From: a virus
Length of the DNA: 55,716 nucleotides
Direction: 5' to 3' (one strand)
Virus record (IMG/VR): IMGVR_UViG_3300022540_000741
Location: 1-55,716 of that record
Under the pieces are notes generated by a model. The model did not search any database. It was given only the letters and a program-made list of their open reading frames with translations, and was not told the origin of the DNA. Below, piece by piece: positions 1 through 8,156 of this stretch. The position numbers were made by a program, and so were the translations under genes. The stretch's first letter is position 1; each line of letters starts with the position of its first letter.

Positions 1-186
1 AAATGCTTAGGAATAAAGATTCTTGAAAGAGAAGTTGATAAAGGAATAGCTATTGTTCAGCAGCAAATTAAGGATAATCCTAAGATCCTGGATGCAGATA
101 TCGTCACGTATATTCCTGGACTGATAGCAGCAAGAGCGGTTATAAAATTATTTGAAGAGATGTTTAGATCTATAAATGACAATTAA
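1..186 (+). CDS. 3' end of a gene cut by the window start
   Basis: Frame 1 is open from the first base and stops at 184-186, giving the last 61 residues of a protein that starts outside the window. The fragment is an ordinary helical charged sequence with no motif I recognise. It runs into a 26-base gap with a ribosome site (gcggaggaag) for the next gene, so it belongs to the same operon. The last gene of the window also runs off the end in a poly-A run, so the two could be one gene if the genome is circular; that is inference only. Confidence 0.7.
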   Translation, partial: KCLGIKILEREVDKGIAIVQQQIKDNPKILDADIVTYIPGLIAARAVIKLFEEMFRSINDN

Positions 187-212
187 TAAGAGAGAAAAGC
201 GGAGGAAGAAAG

Positions 213-827
213 ATGCTTTTCCTTATAAAAGGACAGTGTCCAGCTAAGAAGAGCTCTCACGTCATCAGGAAGAAAGGATCTAGATCCTGGATAGCTCCTA
301 ATGATGAGTATCAAGCGTGGGAGCGTGATGCTGCGAAGCAACTTATGATCCAGAAGTCTGAGCTCGGACTCATAGAAGCTTTAGCTTATCCTCTGGACGT
401 GCGTTTTTTAATCTATCGCTCAGGAACTGGAAGAGCGGATCTCACAAACTTGATCCAGAGCTGTGAAGATGCGTTGGAAAAAGGAGGAGTGATCAGCAAT
501 GATTTTCTGATTGAGAGTACAGATAGATCTCGCAGATTCTTAGGAGTTCCTGAAGGAGAGGAACGCATTGAGATTGAGATCCTTCCATATCATGAGACTT
601 TGAAGATGGCATTTTCTCAAATGAAGAAAGGAGCTCCGATGGAAAAAAAGAAGTATGAAATCAAAGATGAAGAGCTGGAGCTCCTAGCGGATGATCTCTT
701 AGTTAAGCTGTGCTTTATGCTGGAGGAGAAATTCTGCACTGAATCATTTAAGATGAAATCAAAGATGATCCTGAAGCAAGCACTAAAAGACATCTTCTCT
801 ACTTCTGGAGTGAAGCTTAAAAAATGA
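213..827 (+). CDS. RusA-like Holliday junction resolvase
   Basis: RusA-family endonucleases cut four-way DNA junctions as dimers and resolve recombination or replication intermediates before packaging. The N-terminal 125 residues fit the family: a short beta start (residues 1-9), a GRADLTNL segment at 73-80 with Asp76 and Asn79, Asp86 in the following helix, and Asn96-Asp97 in a GGVISND turn, matching the acidic active-site layout of RusA. Residues 130-204 are an extra charged helical tail that normal RusA (about 120 residues) lacks; its role is unknown. The start is an ATG 8 bases after ggaggaag. The gene overlaps the next by four bases. Confidence 0.8.
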   Translation: MLFLIKGQCPAKKSSHVIRKKGSRSWIAPNDEYQAWERDAAKQLMIQKSELGLIEALAYPLDVRFLIYRSGTGRADLTNLIQSCEDALEKGGVISNDFLIESTDRSRRFLGVPEGEERIEIEILPYHETLKMAFSQMKKGAPMEKKKYEIKDEELELLADDLLVKLCFMLEEKFCTESFKMKSKMILKQALKDIFSTSGVKLKK

Positions 828-1159
828 TATATGTAGATAGCTTGAGGAGCTGTATTCCTAATCGTAAATGGAAATGGAGTGAGAGCTGTCATCTGCTTGC
901 TGATTCGCTGGAAGAGCTCCATGAATTTGCTCTCAAATTAGGACTAAAAAGAAGCTATTTTCAAGCAGGATCTATAGTTCCTCATTATGATCTCACGAAA
1001 AACAAAAGAGAAGGAGCTATAGCTGAAGGAGCAAAAGAGATTTTGAACGTGATCAAAGAACTTCCTGGAACTGGAGGATACATTAGAAAAAATCCTGCAC
1101 ATTTTTTTAAGGAAGGCTGTTGTTCTGGACTTATCATAAAAGGAGATTTACATAAATAA
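824..1159 (+). CDS. DUF4031 family protein
   Basis: This 111-residue protein has the layout of DUF4031: an initial MIYVD strand, a CHLLADSLEELHEFA segment around residues 25-39, then a LGLKRSYFQ and PHYDL segment followed by a KRxxAIAEGAKEI helix. Family members are small phage and bacterial proteins of unknown biochemical role. It overlaps the RusA-like gene by ATGA at its start and the next gene at its end, so it is translated by coupling within the same operon. Confidence 0.75.
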   Translation: MIYVDSLRSCIPNRKWKWSESCHLLADSLEELHEFALKLGLKRSYFQAGSIVPHYDLTKNKREGAIAEGAKEILNVIKELPGTGGYIRKNPAHFFKEGCCSGLIIKGDLHK

Positions 1160-1478
1160 GAAACAGTTCATAGAAAGATTCTCACAGCTCTTTCCACTTG
1201 CTGCTAAATTCTGGAAAGAGTATTTTCTTTCTATTCCTGATGCTGGAATGATCAATGAGGAGCTGCAAGAAATCATTCTTATAAGAAATGAATTACATTC
1301 GATAGAGTCTATCATACTGCGAGCGATGTCTATAGCTGCTTTTGATTTCGATTGTGACTATGATGACTGGACAATAAGATTTTTTGATGTAAATCGTGGA
1401 GATCTCCAGGAGATAGATCTCATCAAGACATATTATGATGTCATGGAGAAGGAACATTCTCCTCACAGGAGGCAATAA
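1152..1478 (+). CDS. Hypothetical protein, probable ATA start
   Basis: A 108-residue protein of unknown function. The first in-frame ATG is at 1248, but it has no ribosome site, and the frame upstream of it stays open and protein-like (NKKQFIERFSQLFPLAAKF). A strong AAAAGGAG sits at 1138-1145, which puts the in-frame ATA at 1152 six bases downstream. I therefore take ATA as the likely start; otherwise the gene is 1248-1478 with 76 residues. The C-terminal half is acidic (DFDCDYDDW). It ends in TAATG with the portal gene. Confidence 0.55.
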   Translation: MNKKQFIERFSQLFPLAAKFWKEYFLSIPDAGMINEELQEIILIRNELHSIESIILRAMSIAAFDFDCDYDDWTIRFFDVNRGDLQEIDLIKTYYDVMEKEHSPHRRQ

Positions 1479-2995
1479 TGCAAAAAACTAAAACAAAAAA
1501 AGAAGCTAAGACTACGCTCAGAAAAGGAAAAGCTTTTATATACACTTCCAAAGGACACTTAGTTTCTTTAAAAAAGCTAGATCGCTATGAAGTAAAGAAG
1601 ACTTCTAAGCAGCTAAAAGAAGACAGACAGTACTTCAAGGAAAAAGGATTAATGTCTCCTCCTTATGATCCTAGTGTGTTCCTGGATTACTATGAATCAA
1701 ATGGATATCTGATGCGCAGCGTGGATCAAGTAGCTCAGGATGTAGGAGGACTCGGATACACGCTTAAACCAAAAGAAGAAGTGGATATAAAAACAGACAA
1801 AAAAGCGCAGGAGATAAAAGGAAAAATGGAGAAGCTGCTGCTGCGTCCTAATGATGAAGACTCGCTGATCCAGATCCTTAAGCATCTCATCACAGACTGG
1901 GGCTCTATGGGCTGGTGGTGTCTGGAGATTGTGCGCAATAACATAGATGAAGTAGTAGAGCTATATTATGTTCCTGCTCATACAATCCGAGTTCATGAAT
2001 CATCAAATAAATATTGTCAAATTCGCTATATCAAAGGAAAGAAAGCTCATCGCTGGTTTAAAAATTTTGGATATGAAAAGGACGTTCACAAAGATACAGG
2101 AGAAGAAAAGAAAAAGAATGGAATCACTGAAGCTGATCGAGCGAATGAATTGATCTTCTACAGAAACTTCACTTCTAGATCTGATTACTATGGAACTCCT
2201 AACATTCTAGGATCTATCGGAGCTGTGCTTAGTCTCATAGGAATACGTGATTATAATTTATCCTTCTTTGAGAACTATGGAGTTCCTTCAGCTTTAGTTG
2301 TGCTTCAAGGAGAATGGGATGAGGATTCTGATAAGACTATAAAAGAATTTCTGGATACTGAGATCAAAGGATCTGAGAACGCTCATAAGACTTTAGTGCT
2401 GCAGATTCCCGAAGAAGGAGGAAAGCTGGAGTGGATTCCACTCGAAACTAAGAAAAAGGATGAAGGAGGATTCAAGATCTACTTGAAAATGCAGCGAGAT
2501 GAAGTGCTAGTAGCGTATTCAATGCCTCCGTACAAATTAGGAATAGCGGAGGAAGGAGCTTTAGGAGGAAATACAGCTAAAGAATCTAATATCAATTACA
2601 TCTTTTCCATGATCCGTCCACTGCAGCTCGATATGGAATTCATATTCAACGGACGCATACTTCCTACTTTCTATCAAAAAGATAAAGAAAAAGATTTCAT
2701 TCCTCTCTTTGATTTTGTACTCAAAGTCACTGATACACGTGATCTAGATGCTGAAGTGAAGCGCTGCTTCCAGCTCTTTAGTGTAGGAGCTATGAATCCT
2801 AATCAGATCCGTAAGAAGTTGGATCTCGGAGATGCGTATGATGAAGGAGAACAGTATCATATAGGAGCGCAATTCAAACCGATAGGAGAAGAAGTGACGG
2901 AGAAGCTAGCTTCAGAGCAGCTCGGAATCCTGCAGCAGATAGAACAGAAATATGAAGAGATCTTTGAGAGATTGATAAAAGGATCAGATTATTGA
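1478..2995 (+). CDS. Portal protein (PBSX/HK97-like family)
   Basis: The portal is a dodecameric ring at one capsid vertex through which DNA enters and leaves and to which terminase and connectors bind. At 505 residues the size is normal. Family marks are VDQVAQDVGGLGYTL near residues 74-88, a long central wing, NYGVPSALVVLQG near 263-275, the YSMPPYKLGI loop, and the ESNINYIFSMIRPLQ helix. The N-terminus has a basic extension of about 40 residues. It starts with an ATG after cacaggaggcaata and overlaps the next gene by TTGA. It is separated from the terminase genes, which lie at 48-50 kb. Confidence 0.93.
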   Translation: MQKTKTKKEAKTTLRKGKAFIYTSKGHLVSLKKLDRYEVKKTSKQLKEDRQYFKEKGLMSPPYDPSVFLDYYESNGYLMRSVDQVAQDVGGLGYTLKPKEEVDIKTDKKAQEIKGKMEKLLLRPNDEDSLIQILKHLITDWGSMGWWCLEIVRNNIDEVVELYYVPAHTIRVHESSNKYCQIRYIKGKKAHRWFKNFGYEKDVHKDTGEEKKKNGITEADRANELIFYRNFTSRSDYYGTPNILGSIGAVLSLIGIRDYNLSFFENYGVPSALVVLQGEWDEDSDKTIKEFLDTEIKGSENAHKTLVLQIPEEGGKLEWIPLETKKKDEGGFKIYLKMQRDEVLVAYSMPPYKLGIAEEGALGGNTAKESNINYIFSMIRPLQLDMEFIFNGRILPTFYQKDKEKDFIPLFDFVLKVTDTRDLDAEVKRCFQLFSVGAMNPNQIRKKLDLGDAYDEGEQYHIGAQFKPIGEEVTEKLASEQLGILQQIEQKYEEIFERLIKGSDY

Positions 2996-3363
2996 AAGCT
3001 CTGAGCATCAAACAACCTTGGGCTAATATGATTGTTAATAGAATGAAGAGCATCGAGACTAGATACTGGAGCACAGACTATAGAGGAGATCTGGTTATAG
3101 TCTCATCAAAAATTCCTAATATTCATCCTGCTGGATTTGCTCTTGCTATAGTGAAAGTGAAGGACTGTAGGAGGATGAGAAAAGAAGATGAAGATGCTGC
3201 ACGATGTCCTTTTGATCCTAGAGCTTTTTCCTGGATCTTGACTGATGTGAGAAAGATCCATCCTGTTCCAATAAAAGGACAGAAAGGATTATACGATATT
3301 AATTTAATAGGAGCGCAAGATGAACAAAGACGAACTAAAAACAGTGGAGACTTGCTGTTTTAA
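2992..3363 (+). CDS. ASCH domain protein
   Basis: A 123-residue protein starting with TTG that overlaps the portal stop codon. The opening KALSIKQPWANMIVN, followed by KSIETRYWSTDYRGDLVI, is the hallmark of ASCH (ASC-1 homology) domains, which form a small PUA-like barrel that binds RNA or modified nucleotides. FSWILTDVRKIHPVPIKGQKGLY near residues 79-101 completes the fold. ASCH genes are common phage passengers; the exact substrate is not known. Confidence 0.85.
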   Translation: MKALSIKQPWANMIVNRMKSIETRYWSTDYRGDLVIVSSKIPNIHPAGFALAIVKVKDCRRMRKEDEDAARCPFDPRAFSWILTDVRKIHPVPIKGQKGLYDINLIGAQDEQRRTKNSGDLLF

Positions 3364-3526
3364 CTGCAGATTGAAAACTATCTGTAAGATTGTTAATAAT
3401 ATCTGGAGCGCTGATTTCAAAAAGAACATAGCTCCAGCATCAGAATCTGATAAAATGCAGCGATTCTTTGAAGCTACGGAAAGACTCTTAGCTCAAATCT
3501 GTGACTTCTTCGAACCGCAATTATAA
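3320..3526 (+). CDS. Small cysteine-containing hypothetical protein
   Basis: A 68-residue protein that overlaps the ASCH gene by 44 bases in another frame. Its ribosome site (aggagcgcaag) lies upstream of the ATG, inside the ASCH gene. It contains a CCFNCRLKTIC cluster (residues 12-22) that could bind a metal, and then a helical second half. I do not recognise the family. The codon use matches its neighbours, so it is probably real. Confidence 0.55.
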   Translation: MNKDELKTVETCCFNCRLKTICKIVNNIWSADFKKNIAPASESDKMQRFFEATERLLAQICDFFEPQL

Positions 3527-3540
3527 GAAAGGAGAATAAA

Positions 3541-3915
3541 ATGAGATTAAAACTTATCAAAAATTGGGGTCAATACAAAATTGGAGACGTTATTCTAGAT
3601 CCATCTCCATCAACAGTTGAAGCTCTTACACGTACTTATAAAGTTGCTGTAAAAGTAGAAGAAGAAGAAGTTAAGATCGTCAAGAAAGGAAAAAAATCTA
3701 AAATCGAAGAGAAAGTTACTGAAGAAGTAGTTGAAGCAAAAGAAGACAGAGAAATGACAGAAGAGGAAAAAGAGGAAGAAGCTAAGATAGACAAAGAAGC
3801 ATCTGAAGAAGTTAAAGAGGAAGTTAAAATTGAAGAAGAGACTGCAGAAAGCGATTTTCCTCCAGAGAAAAAAGAAACAGCTTCAAAGAGAGTCTCCAAG
3901 AAAAGCAAGAAATAG
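3541..3915 (+). CDS. Small head-module protein with acidic tail
   Basis: The first 38 residues (RLKLIKNWGQYKIGDVILDP and following) resemble the small barrel proteins often found between portal and capsid genes of phages. The remaining two thirds is a low-complexity Glu/Lys segment that ends in a basic SKKSKK. The protein is likely structural or associated with capsid assembly, but nothing shows its exact role. The start is an ATG 5 bases after aaggagaataaa. Confidence 0.6.
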   Translation: MRLKLIKNWGQYKIGDVILDPSPSTVEALTRTYKVAVKVEEEEVKIVKKGKKSKIEEKVTEEVVEAKEDREMTEEEKEEEAKIDKEASEEVKEEVKIEEETAESDFPPEKKETASKRVSKKSKK

Positions 3916-3997
3916 CGAGTGCTAGTACACTCGGATGCTTAAGATCGTCCGTTAGGCGATGACCTAGAGCTTAATTCTCTGAAGAAATAGCTATTTT
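3916..3997 (+). promoter_or_regulatory. Folded RNA leader before the minor head gene
   Basis: The 82 bases between two genes contain a perfect hairpin CGAGTG(3916)-CACTCG(3933) with a six-base loop. A second stem follows, TTAAG (3939-3943) with CTTAA (3970-3974), directly stacked on ATCGTC/GGCGAT (3944-3949, 3955-3960, one G-T pair, loop CGTTA). No good promoter or ribosome site is visible. It probably controls translation or processing of the next gene, which has a weak TTG start; this is inference. Confidence 0.5.
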
Positions 3998-5494
3998 TTG
4001 AAAAAAATGCAAGATTTAGTCCTAAAACAAGAAATTGATGAGCTCCAGAAGTCCGTCCAGGATCTCATGACATCTCCTCTGATAAAAAGAAAAGTAAACA
4101 GGATCTATGAGCGAGTCCAGAATGAGAATATTCCTAAAATGCGATCAGCAGTCAATAGCTGGTTTACTGATATCGTAGATCCTGAACTCAAGCGTGCTTA
4201 CAATAAATCTCTGCGAATAGTACAGAAGGATCAAGCTAGTATAGTTTCTGCTCGGATTATAAGAAATACAAACTGGAAGTGGATAGAGGAACAAGGAGAA
4301 AGCATATTAAAGCCTATTCATTTAACTGCTGTAGCTGGAGGAGGACAAGCTGCGTATGATCTTGCTGGCATTGAAGCGAGTTTCAACGTAGTAAAGAGAG
4401 AAGCTATCAAAGCAGTGGATAAAATTAATGCAGCTCTTATCACAGAGATTATTATTAAACAGAAAGAAGCGATTAAAAAGTTAGTCAAGCTCGCTATTAA
4501 AGAAGGACTTTCTATGATCCAGCTTGCAGCTTCGCTCAAAAAAACAACTGGACTTCACTGGAAATGGAGTAATGCTGTTCATCGTTTTGAACAGAAACTC
4601 TTAGCTGCAAAGATTCCTGGAGCAGTAGTAAGTCAAAGAGTAAAGAAATACAAGAATTTCCTTCTACAGAAGAGACATCTGATGATAGCACGCACTGAGA
4701 CAGCGATAGCTCAAGCTCATGGATCTCTAATAGGATATGGAGACTTAGGAGCTAAGAGAGTCCGCTTCTATGCTGCAGCAGGAGCTTGTGTGGAGTGTGC
4801 TGCGCTGGATGGAAGGATCTATGATATCAGTCACGCTTTTGGAATAATTCCTGTTCATCCTCATGGACGTTGTGACTGGCTAGCTGTTACTCCGAGACGT
4901 GGATATCGTCATCCTTCAAGAGGAGTAGTAGATCGAGCTTTTGCAGGAATGAAAGTCACTCCTATCTCTGCAGCAGAGAGAGCAGCTTATCAAAAGTGTA
5001 TGCTGGAATATCATAAGACAGGAAAAGAGTACTGTGTCGCTCTGGATTCCAAAGGACGGACTATCTTGGAAAAACTAGGATCTAGGACTGGAATCACTTT
5101 TACTGATGAGGAGATGATGCTCCTGGATGGAACAGAATTCTTTGTCCATGCACATCCGAGGAGTGGAGCTTTCAGCGCTCCTGATTTTGGATTTATGGCA
5201 CAAGCAAGAGTAAATCGATTAGCTATAATATCAGATGGATATTCTTATGAGCTGCGAGCATTAGAGAAAGGAATCCTTCCTGATCCAGATGAGATCTTAA
5301 AATTTGCAAAAAAAACTTATGATGATCTCTTGGAAAAGTATGAAGGAGTTTATACAGGATTCAGGAGCTCAGGAATCGCAGAGGACGCAGCTAATAAGCT
5401 TACTCATATTCAACATACTCAGGAAGTGAGTCGTAAAGTAGCAGCTCACTTTTCAGAGCTCGGATATAAAATGAAAGATCTTTCAGGAGGATAG
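3998..5494 (+). CDS. MuF-type minor head protein with extra C-terminal domain
   Basis: The central part (about residues 150-300) is a phage Mu gpF / SPP1 gp7 domain: ARTETAIAQAHG at 231-242, CxxC at 264-267 and HPHGRCDW at 287-294. These proteins are minor capsid components placed near the portal. Residues 345-498 form an added domain with HAHP at 384-387, Ser393 and Asp396, a pattern like JAB/RadC-type metal sites (HxHP, then S-x2-D). MuF proteins are known to carry C-terminal effector domains, so this part may act on host or phage proteins. The start may be TTG 3998 or ATG 4007; neither has a strong ribosome site. Confidence 0.85.
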   Translation: MKKMQDLVLKQEIDELQKSVQDLMTSPLIKRKVNRIYERVQNENIPKMRSAVNSWFTDIVDPELKRAYNKSLRIVQKDQASIVSARIIRNTNWKWIEEQGESILKPIHLTAVAGGGQAAYDLAGIEASFNVVKREAIKAVDKINAALITEIIIKQKEAIKKLVKLAIKEGLSMIQLAASLKKTTGLHWKWSNAVHRFEQKLLAAKIPGAVVSQRVKKYKNFLLQKRHLMIARTETAIAQAHGSLIGYGDLGAKRVRFYAAAGACVECAALDGRIYDISHAFGIIPVHPHGRCDWLAVTPRRGYRHPSRGVVDRAFAGMKVTPISAAERAAYQKCMLEYHKTGKEYCVALDSKGRTILEKLGSRTGITFTDEEMMLLDGTEFFVHAHPRSGAFSAPDFGFMAQARVNRLAIISDGYSYELRALEKGILPDPDEILKFAKKTYDDLLEKYEGVYTGFRSSGIAEDAANKLTHIQHTQEVSRKVAAHFSELGYKMKDLSGG

Positions 5495-5497
5495 AAG

Positions 5498-5635
5498 ATG
5501 TCTAAGAAAAAAGAGAAATTTAATACACTGGACGGAAAAGAATCTTTTGAATATCCAGGAGCTAAACCATATAAAAAAGCAGAGGAGCGCTTCCAGAGAT
5601 CTCAGAAAGGAAAGAAGAAGAAGAAAAGGAGCTAG
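5498..5635 (+). CDS. Small basic hypothetical protein
   Basis: A 45-residue lysine-rich protein (MSKKKEKFNTLDGKESFEYP start, KGKKKKKRS end). The ribosome site caggagg overlaps the last codons of the head gene, 7-8 bases before the ATG. It is of unknown function, possibly nucleic-acid binding because of its basic tail. Confidence 0.55.
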   Translation: MSKKKEKFNTLDGKESFEYPGAKPYKKAEERFQRSQKGKKKKKRS

Positions 5636-5644
5636 ACTTCCAGA

Positions 5645-5806
5645 GTGAATATCACAGACTATCATTTAGGAATGATTGAGCAAAAAAGATTTATAGTCAC
5701 TTATTTTTGCAGGAAGTGTTTTAGATTTTTTGTTAGAAAGGATCTCTTGAATAAATGTCGCTGTGGAGATCCTCTCACTATCGTAGAATTGGAAGCAAGG
5801 AGATAA
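5645..5806 (+). CDS. Small zinc-ribbon protein, GTG start
   Basis: A 53-residue protein with CRKC at residues 22-25 and CRC at 38-40, a compact zinc-ribbon pattern with aromatic residues between the knuckles. The GTG start lies 14 bases after an aaaaggag site, which is a long spacing, so the start is uncertain. The next gene begins four bases after its stop. The function is unknown. Confidence 0.5.
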   Translation: MNITDYHLGMIEQKRFIVTYFCRKCFRFFVRKDLLNKCRCGDPLTIVELEARR

Positions 5807-5810
5807 GAAA

Positions 5811-6953
5811 ATGAGGATAGAAAATATAACTAAAAAAAAGTTGACTGCTATTTCATATAAGGAATTAGAAGATACAAGAATGAGGATCGTGCAGCAGTGG
5901 GATAGATATTTCAAAGATTCAAAAGAGGATAAAATAGGAACGCTGGATAGAGGATTTCTAGTAGAAAAATATAAACTCCTTGTGAGAGAGAGAGTAAAAA
6001 ATAGACATATTTTATTGAAGACAGCTCATGCTATCGATCAATATATCTTTGATATTTCTATGTTTAAATTATCTGTTCCTAATCTAGGAGAGATGGTAGT
6101 TATTCCTGATTTTTGCTCCTTAGCTGGATCATTCGTAAAGAATCCTCAAGAAGCTGATGATATAGAAATAGTCATAAAACTTTCTGGAGAAAAAAAGAAT
6201 GAAGATCTTGAGCGTGAATTAGGAGGATTACTTGCTAGTGCTATAAAGAGAAAAGAAGGAAAAAAAGAAAGGAAGATAGAGTTTATTTATTGTGCTGCGG
6301 GTCCAGATTCCTCCTACATTCCATTGTATGATTTTGTGTTAAAACCAAAAGAAAAAACAGAAGTAAAGCGGATTAAAAAATCAATCACCGAAGAAGGACT
6401 GAAGGAAAAAATCTCCATAAAAAAACCTGAAGAGAATAAGGATAGAATACGGATTCCTGTTAGTCCTGAGTGCAAAGTGACAGCTACTATAACTATATCT
6501 GAAGATGAAGGAATAACAGCGCTCTATTGTGGAGAGATAAAGAGGATTCGTACATTTATATTTGATAAGAAGAAGAAAGCTTGGACTATGAGTTCTGCAA
6601 AAGCTTGGATAAAGGAACATAAAGAAAAAGTAAACAAACAACTGGAGGAAAGTCTTGAAACTTTTGAATATTTAATCCATCATATTGCAGTAGAAGGAGA
6701 TAAGGAGACAATACATCACTGCTATTTATATGATCACATCGGAAATTTGTATGAACAGTCTCATCTCTGGATAGAAAAAGGAAAGATCTATCTGGATGGA
6801 AAGGAGATCAAAGAAGGACATTATCATGTTATAAAAGGATTAGAAGAGACTCAGGAAGTTGCATGGAGTGAAGAGGAAGCTGCTGCTGCAGATATTAAAC
6901 CAAAACAGATGAAGAGTGGAATGACATTAAAAGAAAAAGCAAAGGAATGGTGA
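5811..6953 (+). CDS. Nucleotidyltransferase-like protein with XkdF-associated motif
   Basis: A 380-residue protein of two parts. Around residues 100-125 it has a GSFVKNPQEADDIEIVI segment, the G-S ... D-x-D/E shape of polymerase-beta-like nucleotidyltransferases, preceded by about 90 helical residues. Residues 215-270 contain FDKKKKAW...AKAWIKEHKEK, a tryptophan-helix motif I associate with XkdF-type phage proteins. It overlaps the asparagine-synthase-like gene by seven bases, and XkdF itself is two genes on, so the three probably work as a unit. The substrate is unknown. The assignment of the catalytic fold is by motif only. Confidence 0.5.
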   Translation: MRIENITKKKLTAISYKELEDTRMRIVQQWDRYFKDSKEDKIGTLDRGFLVEKYKLLVRERVKNRHILLKTAHAIDQYIFDISMFKLSVPNLGEMVVIPDFCSLAGSFVKNPQEADDIEIVIKLSGEKKNEDLERELGGLLASAIKRKEGKKERKIEFIYCAAGPDSSYIPLYDFVLKPKEKTEVKRIKKSITEEGLKEKISIKKPEENKDRIRIPVSPECKVTATITISEDEGITALYCGEIKRIRTFIFDKKKKAWTMSSAKAWIKEHKEKVNKQLEESLETFEYLIHHIAVEGDKETIHHCYLYDHIGNLYEQSHLWIEKGKIYLDGKEIKEGHYHVIKGLEETQEVAWSEEEAAAADIKPKQMKSGMTLKEKAKEW

Positions 6954-7642
6954 TGATCATATATCCTCAGAACTGGAAAAAGATAGGAATGAGAATTACT
7001 GCTGGAGAAGTGGAGCAGAGATTAATGAGTGTTCTAAGAGGAATTGATTGTGATTGTTTATCATTTTCTGGAGGAGTGGATTCCTCCTTGTTGCTATATT
7101 ATATGATCCAGATATTTCATAAAGTTAAAATTTTCACAATGGGGATCTCTGAGTCTCATCCAGACGTGATGTTTGCAAAAAAAGTTGTAGCTCATTATAA
7201 AAAGAAATATTTCTCTCCACTTACTCATTTCATTTATTATCCAAAGGATCAAGAAATAAAGTATTCTATTTATGAATTGTTTTATCGATATGTTAATAAA
7301 TATACAAAGAAAATAATTGCAGGAGATACGATTGATGAATACATGTGCGGATATTATGATCACATGACTAATCCTACAGAAGAAGTATATTATGAACACA
7401 TTAGACGATTACAGGAGGATCATTTAATTCCTCTTGATATGAGCAGCGCTGAAGTCCAAGTTTGTCTTCCTTATGCGGATGAGAGGATCATAGCTATGCT
7501 ATCTCAAATTCCATTGAAGGATAAGGTTGATTCCTATAATAGGAAAAAAATAATAGTGGAGATGGCAAAAGGAAGAGTTCCTAAAGAGATTATTCATAGA
7601 AGAAAATATGGATTTTGTGATGCGCTAAAAATAAAGGAGTGA
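6947..7642 (+). CDS. Asparagine-synthase-like ATP pyrophosphatase
   Basis: The PP-loop SGGVDSS at residues 41-47 is the ATP-binding signature of the N-type ATP pyrophosphatases, and the C-terminal half (KVDSYNRKKIIVEMAKGRVPKEIIHRRKYGF) is typical of the synthetase domain of asparagine synthetase B. The glutaminase domain is absent, so ammonia or another amine donor would be needed. The real product may be an adenylated or amidated substrate other than Asn. It sits in a head-gene neighbourhood between a nucleotidyltransferase-like gene and XkdF, an unusual place for a metabolic enzyme. Confidence 0.8.
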   Translation: MVMIIYPQNWKKIGMRITAGEVEQRLMSVLRGIDCDCLSFSGGVDSSLLLYYMIQIFHKVKIFTMGISESHPDVMFAKKVVAHYKKKYFSPLTHFIYYPKDQEIKYSIYELFYRYVNKYTKKIIAGDTIDEYMCGYYDHMTNPTEEVYYEHIRRLQEDHLIPLDMSSAEVQVCLPYADERIIAMLSQIPLKDKVDSYNRKKIIVEMAKGRVPKEIIHRRKYGFCDALKIKE

Positions 7643-7645
7643 AAA

Positions 7646-8119
7646 ATGATAAAGCATATAATTGAGGATGGAAATTTAATTCATAAATCAGTAGCTCCAG
7701 AAATCGAAATCAAAGAAGTTGATATAGAGAAGCTGCTGCAGGAAGAGATCTCAATTTCTCTTTTTAAAGTATCAGATGATGAGCAGATAGTAGGAGGAGT
7801 AGTTTATGAGCCGATGAAAGTGGATACTCAAAAGGACTTCGCTACTGCAAAAGATATTAAAGAAGCTTGCTATTATTATATGGAGCACGCACAACAATTT
7901 AAGATCCAGCACAAGGGAGAATTCATAACTAAAAGAATTAAGATCCTGGAGAATTATATTGCTCCTGTAGATTTTGAAGTAAACAATGAGAAAGTAAGAA
8001 AAGGATCATGGATACTGATCATTAGAGTCCTGGATAATAAGATCTGGAAAGATATAAAAGAAGGAAAGATAACTGGATTCTCTATGGCTGGAATCGCTAG
8101 TCGTAGAAAAATAAAATAA
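7646..8119 (+). CDS. XkdF-like putative phage serine protease
   Basis: Matches the XkdF family: GGVVYEPMKVDTQKDFATA (residues 50-68), IQHKGEF with His89, NYIAPVDF (103-110), RKGSWILIIRVLD (118-130) with Ser121, and TGFSMAG (143-149). XkdF proteins are proposed head-maturation proteases in PBSX-like phages. Location just before the scaffold and capsid genes supports a role in cutting the scaffold. The catalytic residues are not proven for the family. The start ATG lies 9 bases after aaaggagtg. Confidence 0.8.
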   Translation: MIKHIIEDGNLIHKSVAPEIEIKEVDIEKLLQEEISISLFKVSDDEQIVGGVVYEPMKVDTQKDFATAKDIKEACYYYMEHAQQFKIQHKGEFITKRIKILENYIAPVDFEVNNEKVRKGSWILIIRVLDNKIWKDIKEGKITGFSMAGIASRRKIK

Positions 8120-8127
8120 ATTAAAAC

Positions 8128-8156
8128 TTGACTTTCACTTTTTTAATCATTATTTT
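8128..8156 (+). promoter_or_regulatory. Sigma-70-like promoter for the capsid operon
   Basis: TTGACT (8128-8133), a 17-base spacer and TATTTT (8151-8156). It lies in the only sizeable gap of the head module and is followed by a long folded leader. Confidence 0.6.
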
